From Pseudomonas viridiflava (lineage in GTDB: Bacteria > Pseudomonadota > Gammaproteobacteria > Pseudomonadales > Pseudomonadaceae), in NCBI RefSeq assembly GCF_001642795.1, contig NZ_LKEH01000027.1:81103-131166 (forward strand): DNA of 50,064 bases. Reading direction: 5' to 3'. The number at the start of each line of letters is the position of its first letter. Position 1 is the stretch's first letter. The translations under genes were made by a program, and so were the position numbers. Under the pieces are notes generated by a model that had not been told where the DNA came from, made no database searches, and worked only from the letters and a program-made list of their open reading frames with translations. Below are positions 25,435-33,646 of the stretch, piece by piece.

Positions 25435-28047
25435 ATGATCAATGTAGACCTGCAACAACTGGTCAACGCGCTGGACGTGCCCACCCGGATGAGTCTGGAG
25501 AGTTGCGCAGCGCGTTGCGTGGCGAGAGGAGGCAGCAGGATTCTTGTGGAGGATCTGCTGCTGGCACTTCTGGAGCACCCCCACAGTCTTCTTTCCCGAG
25601 CGATGTCGGATGCTGATGTCGACGCCGCGCATTTTGCGGCCCTGTTGCAGCCGGCCATGGAACACAGCGCTTCTCGTAATCCGGTGTTCGCGCCTGAACT
25701 TGTCCAGTGGCTACAGGACGCGTTGCTGGTGGCCAATCTTGAACTGGGCCAGAGCCATATTGAACAGGCGGCGCTCGTTCTTGCACTGTTGCGCAATCCG
25801 ATTCGCTACGCAGGCAGCCGTTATCAGCCGCTGCTGGCCAAGATCAATGCGGACCGATTGAAGGATTTCTCTCTCGCCGAGCAGCGAGGCTGTGAAGGAC
25901 ATAAGCCGGAAAACGCAGATGAATCGCTGCTGGAACGCTTCACGCACAATCTGACACAACAGGCTCGGGAAGGCCGGATTGACCCTGTCCTGTGCCGCGA
26001 TGAAGCAATCCGGCAGATGATTGACATCCTTTCCCGGCGACGCAAGAACAATCCGATCGTGGTGGGCGAAGCCGGGGTTGGTAAGACCGCTATCGTTGAA
26101 GGCCTGGCGCTGAGAATAGTTCAGGGTGAAGTGCCTGAGTCTCTCAAGGATGTCGAACTGCTGACACTGGATATGGGCCTGCTGCAGGCTGGGGCTAGCA
26201 TCAAGGGCGAGTTCGAGCGTCGTCTGAACGGAGTGATCGAAGAGGTCAAGGCATCCGCGCGCAGCGTCATTCTGTTTATCGATGAAGCTCACACATTGAT
26301 TGGCGCAGGAGGACAGTCGGGCGGTTCCGACGCCGCCAACCTGCTTAAGCCAGCGCTGGCCCGGGGAGAGCTTCGGACAATCGCTGCGACCACCTGGTCG
26401 GAATACAAGAAGTACTTCGAGAAGGATCCGGCTTTGGCCCGACGCTTCCAACCCGTTCGCCTGCTGGAGCCTACTGTGGATGAGGCGATAGCCATTCTGC
26501 GTGGCCTGGCTTCGGCCTATGAGAAAAGCCACGGTGTCTATTTGCGCGATGACGCTGTAGTGGCTGCGGCCCGCTTATCGGCGCGTTATCTCACTGGGCG
26601 GCAGCTACCGGACAAGGCAGTTGATCTGCTTGATACGGCCTGCGCCCGTGTTCGCATCAGCCTGGCGGCCGCCCCGCAACGACTGGAGCGCTTGCGTACC
26701 CGCTACGCCGAGGATCAACGGCAACTCGACGCTATGCGGCGCGACGCACAGGCGGGTCTGGGCGTTGATGAACGGGTTCTGCTGACTCTTGAAGAAAGTC
26801 TTCAGGAACTGCAGAGGCAAATAAGCGAAGTCGAAGCCCTATGGAACCAGCAGCGCACCGATGTCGAGCAGTTGCTCAGGCTACGCGGGCAATTATCCGC
26901 ACTGCGTGCACAGCACGAGCTGGCAGCAAATACCGATACCGAGCGGTCTCCAGAGCTGTTCGCACTCATCGAGTCGCTGGAAACAGAACTGGCCGACGTT
27001 CATCAAACGTTGACTGAAGCAACAGAGCGACTGGTCAGTTTTGAGGTGTGTCCCCGATTGATCGCAGAGGTGGTCAGCGCCTGGACTGGCGTTCCGCTTT
27101 CACAGCTTGCACTGGAGCACAGTTCCAAAGTTGCCGGTTTCGCGGAGGACCTGAAAAAACGCATTCGTGGCCAGGATCAGGCTGTTTGTGCGCTTGACCG
27201 AGCGATGCGCGCGGCGGCGGCGGGGCTGAACAAGCCGGATGCACCGGCAGGTGTCTATCTTCTGGCCGGCCCCAGCGGCGTGGGCAAGACCGAAACAGCC
27301 ATTGCGCTGGCTGACTTGTTGTATGGCGGCGAGCGTTTTCTCACGGTCATCAACATGTCCGAATTTCAAGAGAAACATACGGTTTCACGCCTGATAGGCG
27401 CGCCGCCCGGTTATGTCGGATACGGGGAGGGCGGTCTGCTCACAGAGGCTGTCCGGCAAAAGCCCTATTCGGTCATTCTGCTGGATGAAGTAGAGAAGGC
27501 CGATCCCGATGTGATGAATCTGTTTTATCAGATATTTGATAAGGGCATTGCCAATGATGGCGAGGGGCGAGAGATCGACTTTCGCAATACGCTTATTCTC
27601 ATGACATCCAATCTTGGAAGCGAACTTATCACGACGTGCTGCCAGTCAGGTCAACGACCTGATGTCGAACAGCTCGAAGCACGCATTCGCCCGATTCTGA
27701 CTGCGCATTTCAAGCCTGCACTGCTGGCGAGGATGCACGTCGTGCCGTATTACCCGGTCACTGGGGAAATACTGCGCGAACTGATCGAACTTAAACTTTT
27801 GCGTTTGGCAGATCGATTGAAAGGTCGAGGACTCACTTTCGCGTATTCAGAGCCTCTTGTCTCTTTCCTGCTTGAACGGTGCTCGCAAGGTGATACAGGG
27901 GCGAGGTTCGTTGATCGCTTGCTGGACACTTGCCTTATTCCGTTGATTGCCAATCGCCTGATCGACGCCATGTCAGACGGTCAGGATGTCCAGCGCGTTT
28001 ACGCGACACTGGATGCTGCGGGCCTTGTCATTTGCGAGTTCGACTGA
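25435..28047 (+). CDS. clpV: T6SS sheath-recycling ATPase ClpV (TssH)
   Basis: 870-residue AAA+ unfoldase that disassembles contracted TssBC sheath. It has an N-terminal Clp repeat domain (about 1-160), Walker A GEAGVGKT at 211-218, a coiled-coil middle domain with an acidic/glutamine-rich stretch around 420-520, and a second Walker A GPSGVGKT at 612-619. A pore-loop region near GYVGYGEGG follows. ATG 25435 lies 12 bases after tssG with AAGGAC upstream. The start of the next gene follows the stop directly. Confidence 0.95.
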   Translation: MINVDLQQLVNALDVPTRMSLESCAARCVARGGSRILVEDLLLALLEHPHSLLSRAMSDADVDAAHFAALLQPAMEHSASRNPVFAPELVQWLQDALLVANLELGQSHIEQAALVLALLRNPIRYAGSRYQPLLAKINADRLKDFSLAEQRGCEGHKPENADESLLERFTHNLTQQAREGRIDPVLCRDEAIRQMIDILSRRRKNNPIVVGEAGVGKTAIVEGLALRIVQGEVPESLKDVELLTLDMGLLQAGASIKGEFERRLNGVIEEVKASARSVILFIDEAHTLIGAGGQSGGSDAANLLKPALARGELRTIAATTWSEYKKYFEKDPALARRFQPVRLLEPTVDEAIAILRGLASAYEKSHGVYLRDDAVVAAARLSARYLTGRQLPDKAVDLLDTACARVRISLAAAPQRLERLRTRYAEDQRQLDAMRRDAQAGLGVDERVLLTLEESLQELQRQISEVEALWNQQRTDVEQLLRLRGQLSALRAQHELAANTDTERSPELFALIESLETELADVHQTLTEATERLVSFEVCPRLIAEVVSAWTGVPLSQLALEHSSKVAGFAEDLKKRIRGQDQAVCALDRAMRAAAAGLNKPDAPAGVYLLAGPSGVGKTETAIALADLLYGGERFLTVINMSEFQEKHTVSRLIGAPPGYVGYGEGGLLTEAVRQKPYSVILLDEVEKADPDVMNLFYQIFDKGIANDGEGREIDFRNTLILMTSNLGSELITTCCQSGQRPDVEQLEARIRPILTAHFKPALLARMHVVPYYPVTGEILRELIELKLLRLADRLKGRGLTFAYSEPLVSFLLERCSQGDTGARFVDRLLDTCLIPLIANRLIDAMSDGQDVQRVYATLDAAGLVICEFD

Positions 28048-28048
28048 A

Positions 28049-29578
28049 ATGACATCGATGTTCAATGCTGTCCACAATCCGCTCGACTACGCGCATACGC
28101 TATGTTCGGTCTATACCAGCCTGTCGCGCATAGGTGACAGCGAGGCGCTGTTGAAGGGCTTTGCCCAGGCCGCCTCTCAGCTTATCGGCTGTGAATTGAT
28201 CCAGCTGTTCAGCTTCGACGCACCCACTGGACGCCTTGATCTGAAGGTTCAGGTTCTGGATGACATTGTTAAGCCGGAAACTCTCGCAGGCGACCACGCC
28301 GATTACAGTACAGAGAATCTGCTTGAGTTCGCCCTGTCGCAGGATAGGCCCGTCAGCGTGAACGAAATGGGTCCCGGTCTTTACGACACCAGCTTCCTGC
28401 CCTTAAGACCGTCAGGCTGGAACTCATTGCTGTGCGTGCGTCTCACCACTACGGATAACGTCACTGCGGGACTGCTTGTGTGTGCCAGCGATGCGTGCAG
28501 ATCACTTGATTGTTTCGCTGCGTCACTGGAAGCGCTGGGTTCTTTCGTGCTTGCGCTGCAGGTTCTGCTCGAGCGCCGTCATGCCCTCACGGAGATGCCG
28601 AGGCTGGAGCCCAAGTCCTCGAGTTACGGACTGATCAGCAAAAGCGAACCCATGCGGCGGACCTGCCAACTGGTCGGCAAGGTGTTGCATAGCTCCTATA
28701 CCGTTTTGCTGACGGGCGAGACCGGGACAGGCAAAGAGGTTGTGGCTCGAGCCATTCACACCTGTGGACCTCGGCGCAAAAAGGCTTTTGTGGTGCAGAA
28801 CTGCGCCGCGTTTCCCGAAAACCTTTTGGAAAGCGAATTGTTCGGCTATCGCAAGGGCGCCTTCACCGGCGCTGATCGCGATCGACGCGGTCTTTTCGAT
28901 ATCGCGGATGGCGGCACCCTCCTGCTGGATGAAATCGGCGACATGCCACTCGGTCTTCAGGCAAAGCTTCTGCGAGTCCTGCAGGAAGGAGAAATACGAC
29001 CGCTCGGTTCAGACACGGTACGCAAGGTCGATGTACGCATCATTGCCGCTACCCACAGAGACTTGCCAGCGCTGATATCGCAAGGACGATTTCGTGAGGA
29101 TCTTTATTACCGACTTGCCCAGTTTCCCGTTTCATTACCTCCGTTGCGGCAACGAGTTGAAGACATCGAACTGCTGGCCAGACAGTTTGCATCCGACGCC
29201 TGCAGTGCTCTGCGACGTGAACCGGTGCGTTGGTCGGAGTCTGCGCTGTCTTTTCTCTGTGATTACTCTTTTCCCGGCAATGTGCGGCAGTTGAAAGGGT
29301 TTGTCGAACGCGCTGTTCTGCTTAGCGATGACGGGCACCTGTTGCCGGAACACTTTCCTGTTGCAACCGGTGCCGAAGTTTCTTCTCACGGGGTGACGTT
29401 GCGTGAACGGATGGAGCATTTCGAGCGCGATGTGTTGCTTGAATGCTTGCGCAAAAGCAACGGCAATCAAACGCAGACCGCGCGGAAGTTAGGTGTTTCA
29501 CGACGTACGCTGCTTTATCGAATGACGCGCCTGGATATCAACAGCGCCAGAAAGAACACCGCCAAGTGCCATAAATAA
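28049..29578 (+). CDS. vasH: Sigma-54-dependent activator of the T6SS locus (VasH/Sfa2-type)
   Basis: 509-residue enhancer-binding protein with three parts. An N-terminal GAF-like sensory domain spans about 1-190. The AAA+ sigma-54 interaction domain carries Walker A GETGTGKE at 223-230 and an intact GAFTGA loop at 270-275. A Fis-type helix-turn-helix lies at the C-terminus (NGNQTQTARKLGVSRRTLLY). The ATG follows the clpV stop by one base; a longer frame starting inside clpV is not needed. The position between clpV and fha is that of sfa2 in HSI-II. It probably activates hcp and perhaps the tss operon. Confidence 0.88.
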   Translation: MTSMFNAVHNPLDYAHTLCSVYTSLSRIGDSEALLKGFAQAASQLIGCELIQLFSFDAPTGRLDLKVQVLDDIVKPETLAGDHADYSTENLLEFALSQDRPVSVNEMGPGLYDTSFLPLRPSGWNSLLCVRLTTTDNVTAGLLVCASDACRSLDCFAASLEALGSFVLALQVLLERRHALTEMPRLEPKSSSYGLISKSEPMRRTCQLVGKVLHSSYTVLLTGETGTGKEVVARAIHTCGPRRKKAFVVQNCAAFPENLLESELFGYRKGAFTGADRDRRGLFDIADGGTLLLDEIGDMPLGLQAKLLRVLQEGEIRPLGSDTVRKVDVRIIAATHRDLPALISQGRFREDLYYRLAQFPVSLPPLRQRVEDIELLARQFASDACSALRREPVRWSESALSFLCDYSFPGNVRQLKGFVERAVLLSDDGHLLPEHFPVATGAEVSSHGVTLRERMEHFERDVLLECLRKSNGNQTQTARKLGVSRRTLLYRMTRLDINSARKNTAKCHK

Positions 29579-29606
29579 TCGGATTGTCAGTTTACGGAGA
29601 TGCCTG

Positions 29607-29744
29607 ATGAACATCAGTCAATGGAAGGCTGCGCTCTTTTTTTGTGCGCTGTCGATTCTTATGGGCGGTTGCAGTGGTCCGTTCAAGTTCAGCGATAGTG
29701 AATATCGCGTCTTGGGAAATTCGACTTCAAACCATCGCAATTAA
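29607..29744 (+). CDS. Tiny T6SS-locus lipoprotein (OrfX-like)
   Basis: 45-residue protein. A lipoprotein signal (MNISQWKAALFFCALSILMG) is followed by a lipobox GGC with Cys22 as the probable lipidated residue, then only 23 mature residues (including FKFSDSEYRVLG). A GGAGA ribosome site precedes ATG 29607. The gene occupies the same slot as the small orfX between sfa2 and fha2 in P. aeruginosa HSI-II. Its function is unknown; it could be an outer- or inner-membrane accessory to the TssJLM complex. Confidence 0.72.
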   Translation: MNISQWKAALFFCALSILMGGCSGPFKFSDSEYRVLGNSTSNHRN

Positions 29745-29763
29745 CGATCAGAGAGACAGGTTG

Positions 29764-30921
29764 ATGGAACTGGTGTTGGAAGTAATCAACACGCCGGAAC
29801 TCAAGGAGGGGTGCTCACAATCGTGGCGCTTCAAACAGAGCGGTGGTGTTTTGGGGCGCAGCTCCGAGTGTGAGTGGCGCATTGAAGATCAGTCGTTTTA
29901 TGTGTCCAGGCAACATGCGCGCGTCAGTCATGACGACAACGCGTTCTACCTGACAGATATCAGTCGCAACGGCATTCTGCTGAATGGTGTTGAAGCCATT
30001 GCTGCCGGAGAAAAGCGACGTGTCGAGCATGGCGATACTTATCGAATGGGAGGTCTGGACCTGCGAGCTTGTCTGGTCGGCCCCCGAAACGTACGAGCCA
30101 ACCCGGCAGCCCACTCATCGGATGCCGGATATCCGGTTTTCGCTGAACTCGATCCACTCGCCGCATGGCAGACAAGTGATGGAAACCACTATCTGTCCAA
30201 TGATCTTTCATCCCCGATGGAGGAGCGGGGCGGGTCTTCAGGCGTTGATCCCTATGTGTCTTCAGATCGCGAGCAGTTGTTGCTGCCGGAGTTGGTACCT
30301 GTGCCGCTGCCTGCTGCGCGGTGTTATCCGAGAAGCGCCGATGACACGGCCGGCTTTTTCCGACAGCGGCTTGCCGAAGCGCTCGATGTGGACATGAGCG
30401 GCGTCGACTCGACGGCGTGCGAGGCGCTGGCGATAGAGGTGGCTCGGCTGTTCAAACAATGCATTGATGGCCTGGAGCACGGTGCATCGACTCGCAATGA
30501 GCTCGAGTCTGAATTGGGTGCCTGCCATCCCGAGGCCGGATCCGGCAGGGAACGCACGGTCGATTCGGTGGATGCTGGCCTGATCATCCAGCAGCTTTTG
30601 CAACGTCAATCCGGGCAGGCGTCCCGGATGATCTCCCGATCATTTCGAGCTTCCCGGTCCCATCAGGTTGCTCTTCTCGCGGGTTGTCGGGCTATGGCGC
30701 GCTCGGCCCTGGAGCATTTCTCTCCGCAAAGGCTGCACTGGCAGTTCGAACATGAAGACAAGCCTTGGCTACGTACGGCCGGGAACCGATGGCGCGCCTA
30801 TGTTCGTCACCATCGCACCCTTGCTCAGGACGATCAGTGGACCACGGAACTCTGGAACCGGGATTTTCTGAAGGCGTACGACGAACATATCCGCCTGATC
30901 AACACCCTTTACCCGAACTGA
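29764..30921 (+). CDS. fha: T6SS FHA-domain protein Fha (TagH)
   Basis: 385-residue protein. An N-terminal forkhead-associated domain spans about residues 25-90, with the phosphothreonine-binding motifs GRSSECEWRIED, SRQHARVS and NGILLNG. A long variable linker follows, then a C-terminal TagH/VasC-type domain of about 180 residues. In related systems the FHA domain binds threonine-phosphorylated partners made by the T6SS kinase, encoded here at the end of the operon. ATG 29764 is chosen because the FHA fold begins right after it; 40 upstream in-frame codons overlap orfX in another frame. Confidence 0.88.
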   Translation: MELVLEVINTPELKEGCSQSWRFKQSGGVLGRSSECEWRIEDQSFYVSRQHARVSHDDNAFYLTDISRNGILLNGVEAIAAGEKRRVEHGDTYRMGGLDLRACLVGPRNVRANPAAHSSDAGYPVFAELDPLAAWQTSDGNHYLSNDLSSPMEERGGSSGVDPYVSSDREQLLLPELVPVPLPAARCYPRSADDTAGFFRQRLAEALDVDMSGVDSTACEALAIEVARLFKQCIDGLEHGASTRNELESELGACHPEAGSGRERTVDSVDAGLIIQQLLQRQSGQASRMISRSFRASRSHQVALLAGCRAMARSALEHFSPQRLHWQFEHEDKPWLRTAGNRWRAYVRHHRTLAQDDQWTTELWNRDFLKAYDEHIRLINTLYPN

Positions 30922-30936
30922 CTGAGATAAACCTGA

Positions 30937-31425
30937 ATGCCTATGTATTACGCCAGGCCATTGATCCTGGCCGCGCTCATGTCGCTGGGCGGTTGCTCGG
31001 CGCTGTCGCCTTATTCCACACAAACCCGGCTGGAGATCAGTCTGACCGGTAGCGATCGACTCAATCCCGACCTCAATGGCCGACCATCACCGACCGTCCT
31101 GCGGCTGATGGAGCTGAAGCATCCCGCGACGTTTCAGAGCGTGGATTTCTTTTCCCTCTACGAACGCGCCAGAGACGTGCTCGCGCAGGATCTGGTCGCG
31201 ACGGAGGAACTTGAGTTGCGACCTGGCGAGCGCGTTGATCTGAAGCTGAAGTTTCAACCCGGCAGTACTTATGTCGGGGTGCTGGCTGCGTATCGCGATC
31301 TGCCTGAGGCTCGATGGCGTTACGTGATCCAGTTGACCCCCGAAGCGCTGACGCGCGCCGAATTCACTCTGGATGAAGCCGGGTTGCATCGCAGTGACGA
31401 AACCGTTTCAAGGGCAGGGAGTTAA
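30937..31425 (+). CDS. tssJ: T6SS outer-membrane lipoprotein TssJ
   Basis: 162-residue lipoprotein (Lip/VasD). The signal peptide ends in the lipobox SLGGC, with Cys20 as the lipid anchor. The mature part is a transthyretin-like beta domain with the family motif EDL-like loop around LRPGERVDLKLKFQPG. TssJ anchors the membrane complex to the outer membrane and binds TssM. It is 16 bases after fha and 3 bases before tssK. Confidence 0.9.
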   Translation: MPMYYARPLILAALMSLGGCSALSPYSTQTRLEISLTGSDRLNPDLNGRPSPTVLRLMELKHPATFQSVDFFSLYERARDVLAQDLVATEELELRPGERVDLKLKFQPGSTYVGVLAAYRDLPEARWRYVIQLTPEALTRAEFTLDEAGLHRSDETVSRAGS

Positions 31426-31427
31426 TC

Positions 31428-32759
31428 ATGAACGCTCATAAGGTTATCTGGCAGGAAGGCATGCTTTTGCGCCCTCAGCACTTTCAGCATAACGATCGAT
31501 ACCACGATCAGCAGATGAGGCTGTGCACGCAACTGACCGGCATCCATATGTGGGGCTTCAAAGCGGTTGAAATCAATCAGCAGTTTCTGGGCTCCGGTCA
31601 GATTGTTCTCAATCAGGCATCGGGTGTCCTGCCGGACGGCACCTTTTTCGATTTGGGTGACAGGGAAAAACCGTTGGCACTGGAGATACCGCCAAACACG
31701 GCCAACACTGCCGTCTATCTGGCGTTGCCACTGGTAACGGGTAACTGCATCGAGGCTCGTAGTTCCGAAGAGCCGGATGTGGTTGCGCGATTTACCGCCT
31801 ACGCCACGGAGGTCGCCGATTCGAACGCCGGAGAAGATGCCCGCACCGAAATACTCTGCGCCCGGCCAGAATTTCAGTTGCTGCTTGGGGATCAGAAAAC
31901 CGAGCACGCTTACGTGAAGCTCAAGCTGTGTCAGGTGCTGGTCAGCACGCCTGACAAGGCCATCAGACTCGACGCCGGATTTGTCCCTTCTTTCATCAAT
32001 GCGGGCGGGTCGGCTTATCTGATGTCGTGCTTGAAAGAAGTCGTGAGCCTGCTTGAAAACAGAGGCAACGCCATCGCCGGACGTATTCGCTCCAACGGTC
32101 AGACAGGCAGCGCCGAGGTCGGTGATTTCATGATGCTGCAACTGATCAATCGTACGGAGCTGGTGCTTCGGCACTACCTGACCCTTCAGGACGTTCACCC
32201 CGAGCCCCTCTATCGCGCGCTTCTGGCGTTGCTGGGCGAGCTGTCGACCTTTGGCGCCGAAAGCAAGCGCCCGTTGCTGGACAGTCAGTATCAGCACAGC
32301 GATCAGGGCGCAACGTTCGGCAAGGTGATGATTGCGATTCGACAGGTGTTGTCGATGGTTCTTGAACAGCACGCGATTGAGCTGGAGTTACAAGTCCGCC
32401 AGTACGGCGTACTGGTTTCCCCGCGTGTGGATCGCCAACTGTTGGGCTCAGCCTCGTTCGTGCTCGCTGCCCGGGCGCAATGTGATGCTGAAGAGCTGCG
32501 TCACAGGTTGCCCGCCCACCTGAAGGTCGGCTCGGTCGAAAGTATCCGCGAGCTGGTCAGTCTGCATCTGCCGGGTATGCGTCTCAGGCCTTTGCCAGTG
32601 GCGCCGCGTCAGATCCCGTTTCATTCGAACAGAACCTATTTCAGCCTGGAGCTCAACGAGAAGGAGCAGGCGCAAGTGGATACGTCAGGTGGTTTCGCCT
32701 TCCATGTTTCAGGGGATTTCGCCGGGCTTGAACTGCAATTCTGGGCGGTCAGAAACTGA
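31428..32759 (+). CDS. tssK: T6SS baseplate protein TssK
   Basis: 443-residue TssK (HsiJ/VasE), the trimeric adaptor that links the baseplate to the TssJLM membrane complex. The N-terminus KVIWQEGMLLRPQHFQHNDR is nearly invariant in the family. LRPLPVAPRQIPFHSNRTYF near residue 390 marks the receptor-like C-terminal domain. GGGAG precedes ATG 31428. The stop overlaps the tssL start (TGATG). Confidence 0.95.
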   Translation: MNAHKVIWQEGMLLRPQHFQHNDRYHDQQMRLCTQLTGIHMWGFKAVEINQQFLGSGQIVLNQASGVLPDGTFFDLGDREKPLALEIPPNTANTAVYLALPLVTGNCIEARSSEEPDVVARFTAYATEVADSNAGEDARTEILCARPEFQLLLGDQKTEHAYVKLKLCQVLVSTPDKAIRLDAGFVPSFINAGGSAYLMSCLKEVVSLLENRGNAIAGRIRSNGQTGSAEVGDFMMLQLINRTELVLRHYLTLQDVHPEPLYRALLALLGELSTFGAESKRPLLDSQYQHSDQGATFGKVMIAIRQVLSMVLEQHAIELELQVRQYGVLVSPRVDRQLLGSASFVLAARAQCDAEELRHRLPAHLKVGSVESIRELVSLHLPGMRLRPLPVAPRQIPFHSNRTYFSLELNEKEQAQVDTSGGFAFHVSGDFAGLELQFWAVRN

Positions 32760-33646
32760 TGGTCAGGGATATGCACGGCCATAACGATAACCCGACCCGC
32801 CTGCACGGTAAGCGCCCAGGTAACCGCACTCACGAGAGGCTTACTGACGCCGCTGAACGTCATCCTTTCGAAAGCCTTCAGGAACGATTGACCTACAGTG
32901 CCCGGCTGGCGCCCGAAGAGCGTGTGGACTTTCATATCAACCCGTTGATCGCTGCTGCAAGTGATCTGCTGTCACACCTTTCCAGGCTTGCCGCTGCACC
33001 TGAAGAAGGGGACATCCGCCCTTTGAACAGAACGCTGATCGGGCAGGTGAAGCTGTTCGAGGCCCATGCCGGCCATCACGCGATAGAGCACGACCAGATG
33101 CTGGCTGCACGTTACGTGCTGTGTACGGTGCTGGACGAGGCTGTCCTGACCACTGCCTGGGGCAGTGCGAGTAATTGGTCGACCATGAGTCTGCTGAGTC
33201 ATTTCCATCAGGAGACGTTTGGCGGCGAGAAGTTTTTCCAGTTGCTGGAGAGACTGGGCAGTAACCCAGCCAAACACCTGCACCTGCTGGAACTGATGTA
33301 CCTCTGTCTGGCCCTGGGATTCAAGGGCAAGTACCGAGTCACCCTGCGCGCAAATGACGAGCTGGACGATATTCGCGACGGCCTCTACCGACAGATACGT
33401 CAACTAAGAGGTGAGGTACCCATGATGCTTTCGCCTCATTGGCGTGGCTCGCAGGAAGATTCCCTGGAGCCTCCACGGCTCGTGCCGTCGTGGCTGGTCG
33501 TCATCTTCACGCTGATGACGCTGGCGGTGATGTATTCGGGCTTTGCGTGGGTGTTGGGCAAGCAGCGCGAGACAGTCCTCAAGCCTTATCAGTTCGTTGA
33601 TTCAGTGGCGCTTGAGCGTCAGTCGCAAAACCGGGGAACCCGATGA
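32759..33646 (+). CDS. tssL: T6SS inner-membrane protein TssL (DotU)
   Basis: 295-residue protein. A cytoplasmic helical DotU domain includes HEMLAARYVLCTVLDEAVLTT-like sequence near residue 120 and LYLCLALGFKGKYR near residue 180. A single C-terminal transmembrane helix (WLVVIFTLMTLAVMYSGFAW, about 247-266) and a short tail follow. There is no C-terminal OmpA peptidoglycan-binding domain. The start could be ATG 32759 (overlapping tssK) or the in-frame ATG 32771. It overlaps tssM by ATGA. Confidence 0.92.
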   Translation: MVRDMHGHNDNPTRLHGKRPGNRTHERLTDAAERHPFESLQERLTYSARLAPEERVDFHINPLIAAASDLLSHLSRLAAAPEEGDIRPLNRTLIGQVKLFEAHAGHHAIEHDQMLAARYVLCTVLDEAVLTTAWGSASNWSTMSLLSHFHQETFGGEKFFQLLERLGSNPAKHLHLLELMYLCLALGFKGKYRVTLRANDELDDIRDGLYRQIRQLRGEVPMMLSPHWRGSQEDSLEPPRLVPSWLVVIFTLMTLAVMYSGFAWVLGKQRETVLKPYQFVDSVALERQSQNRGTR

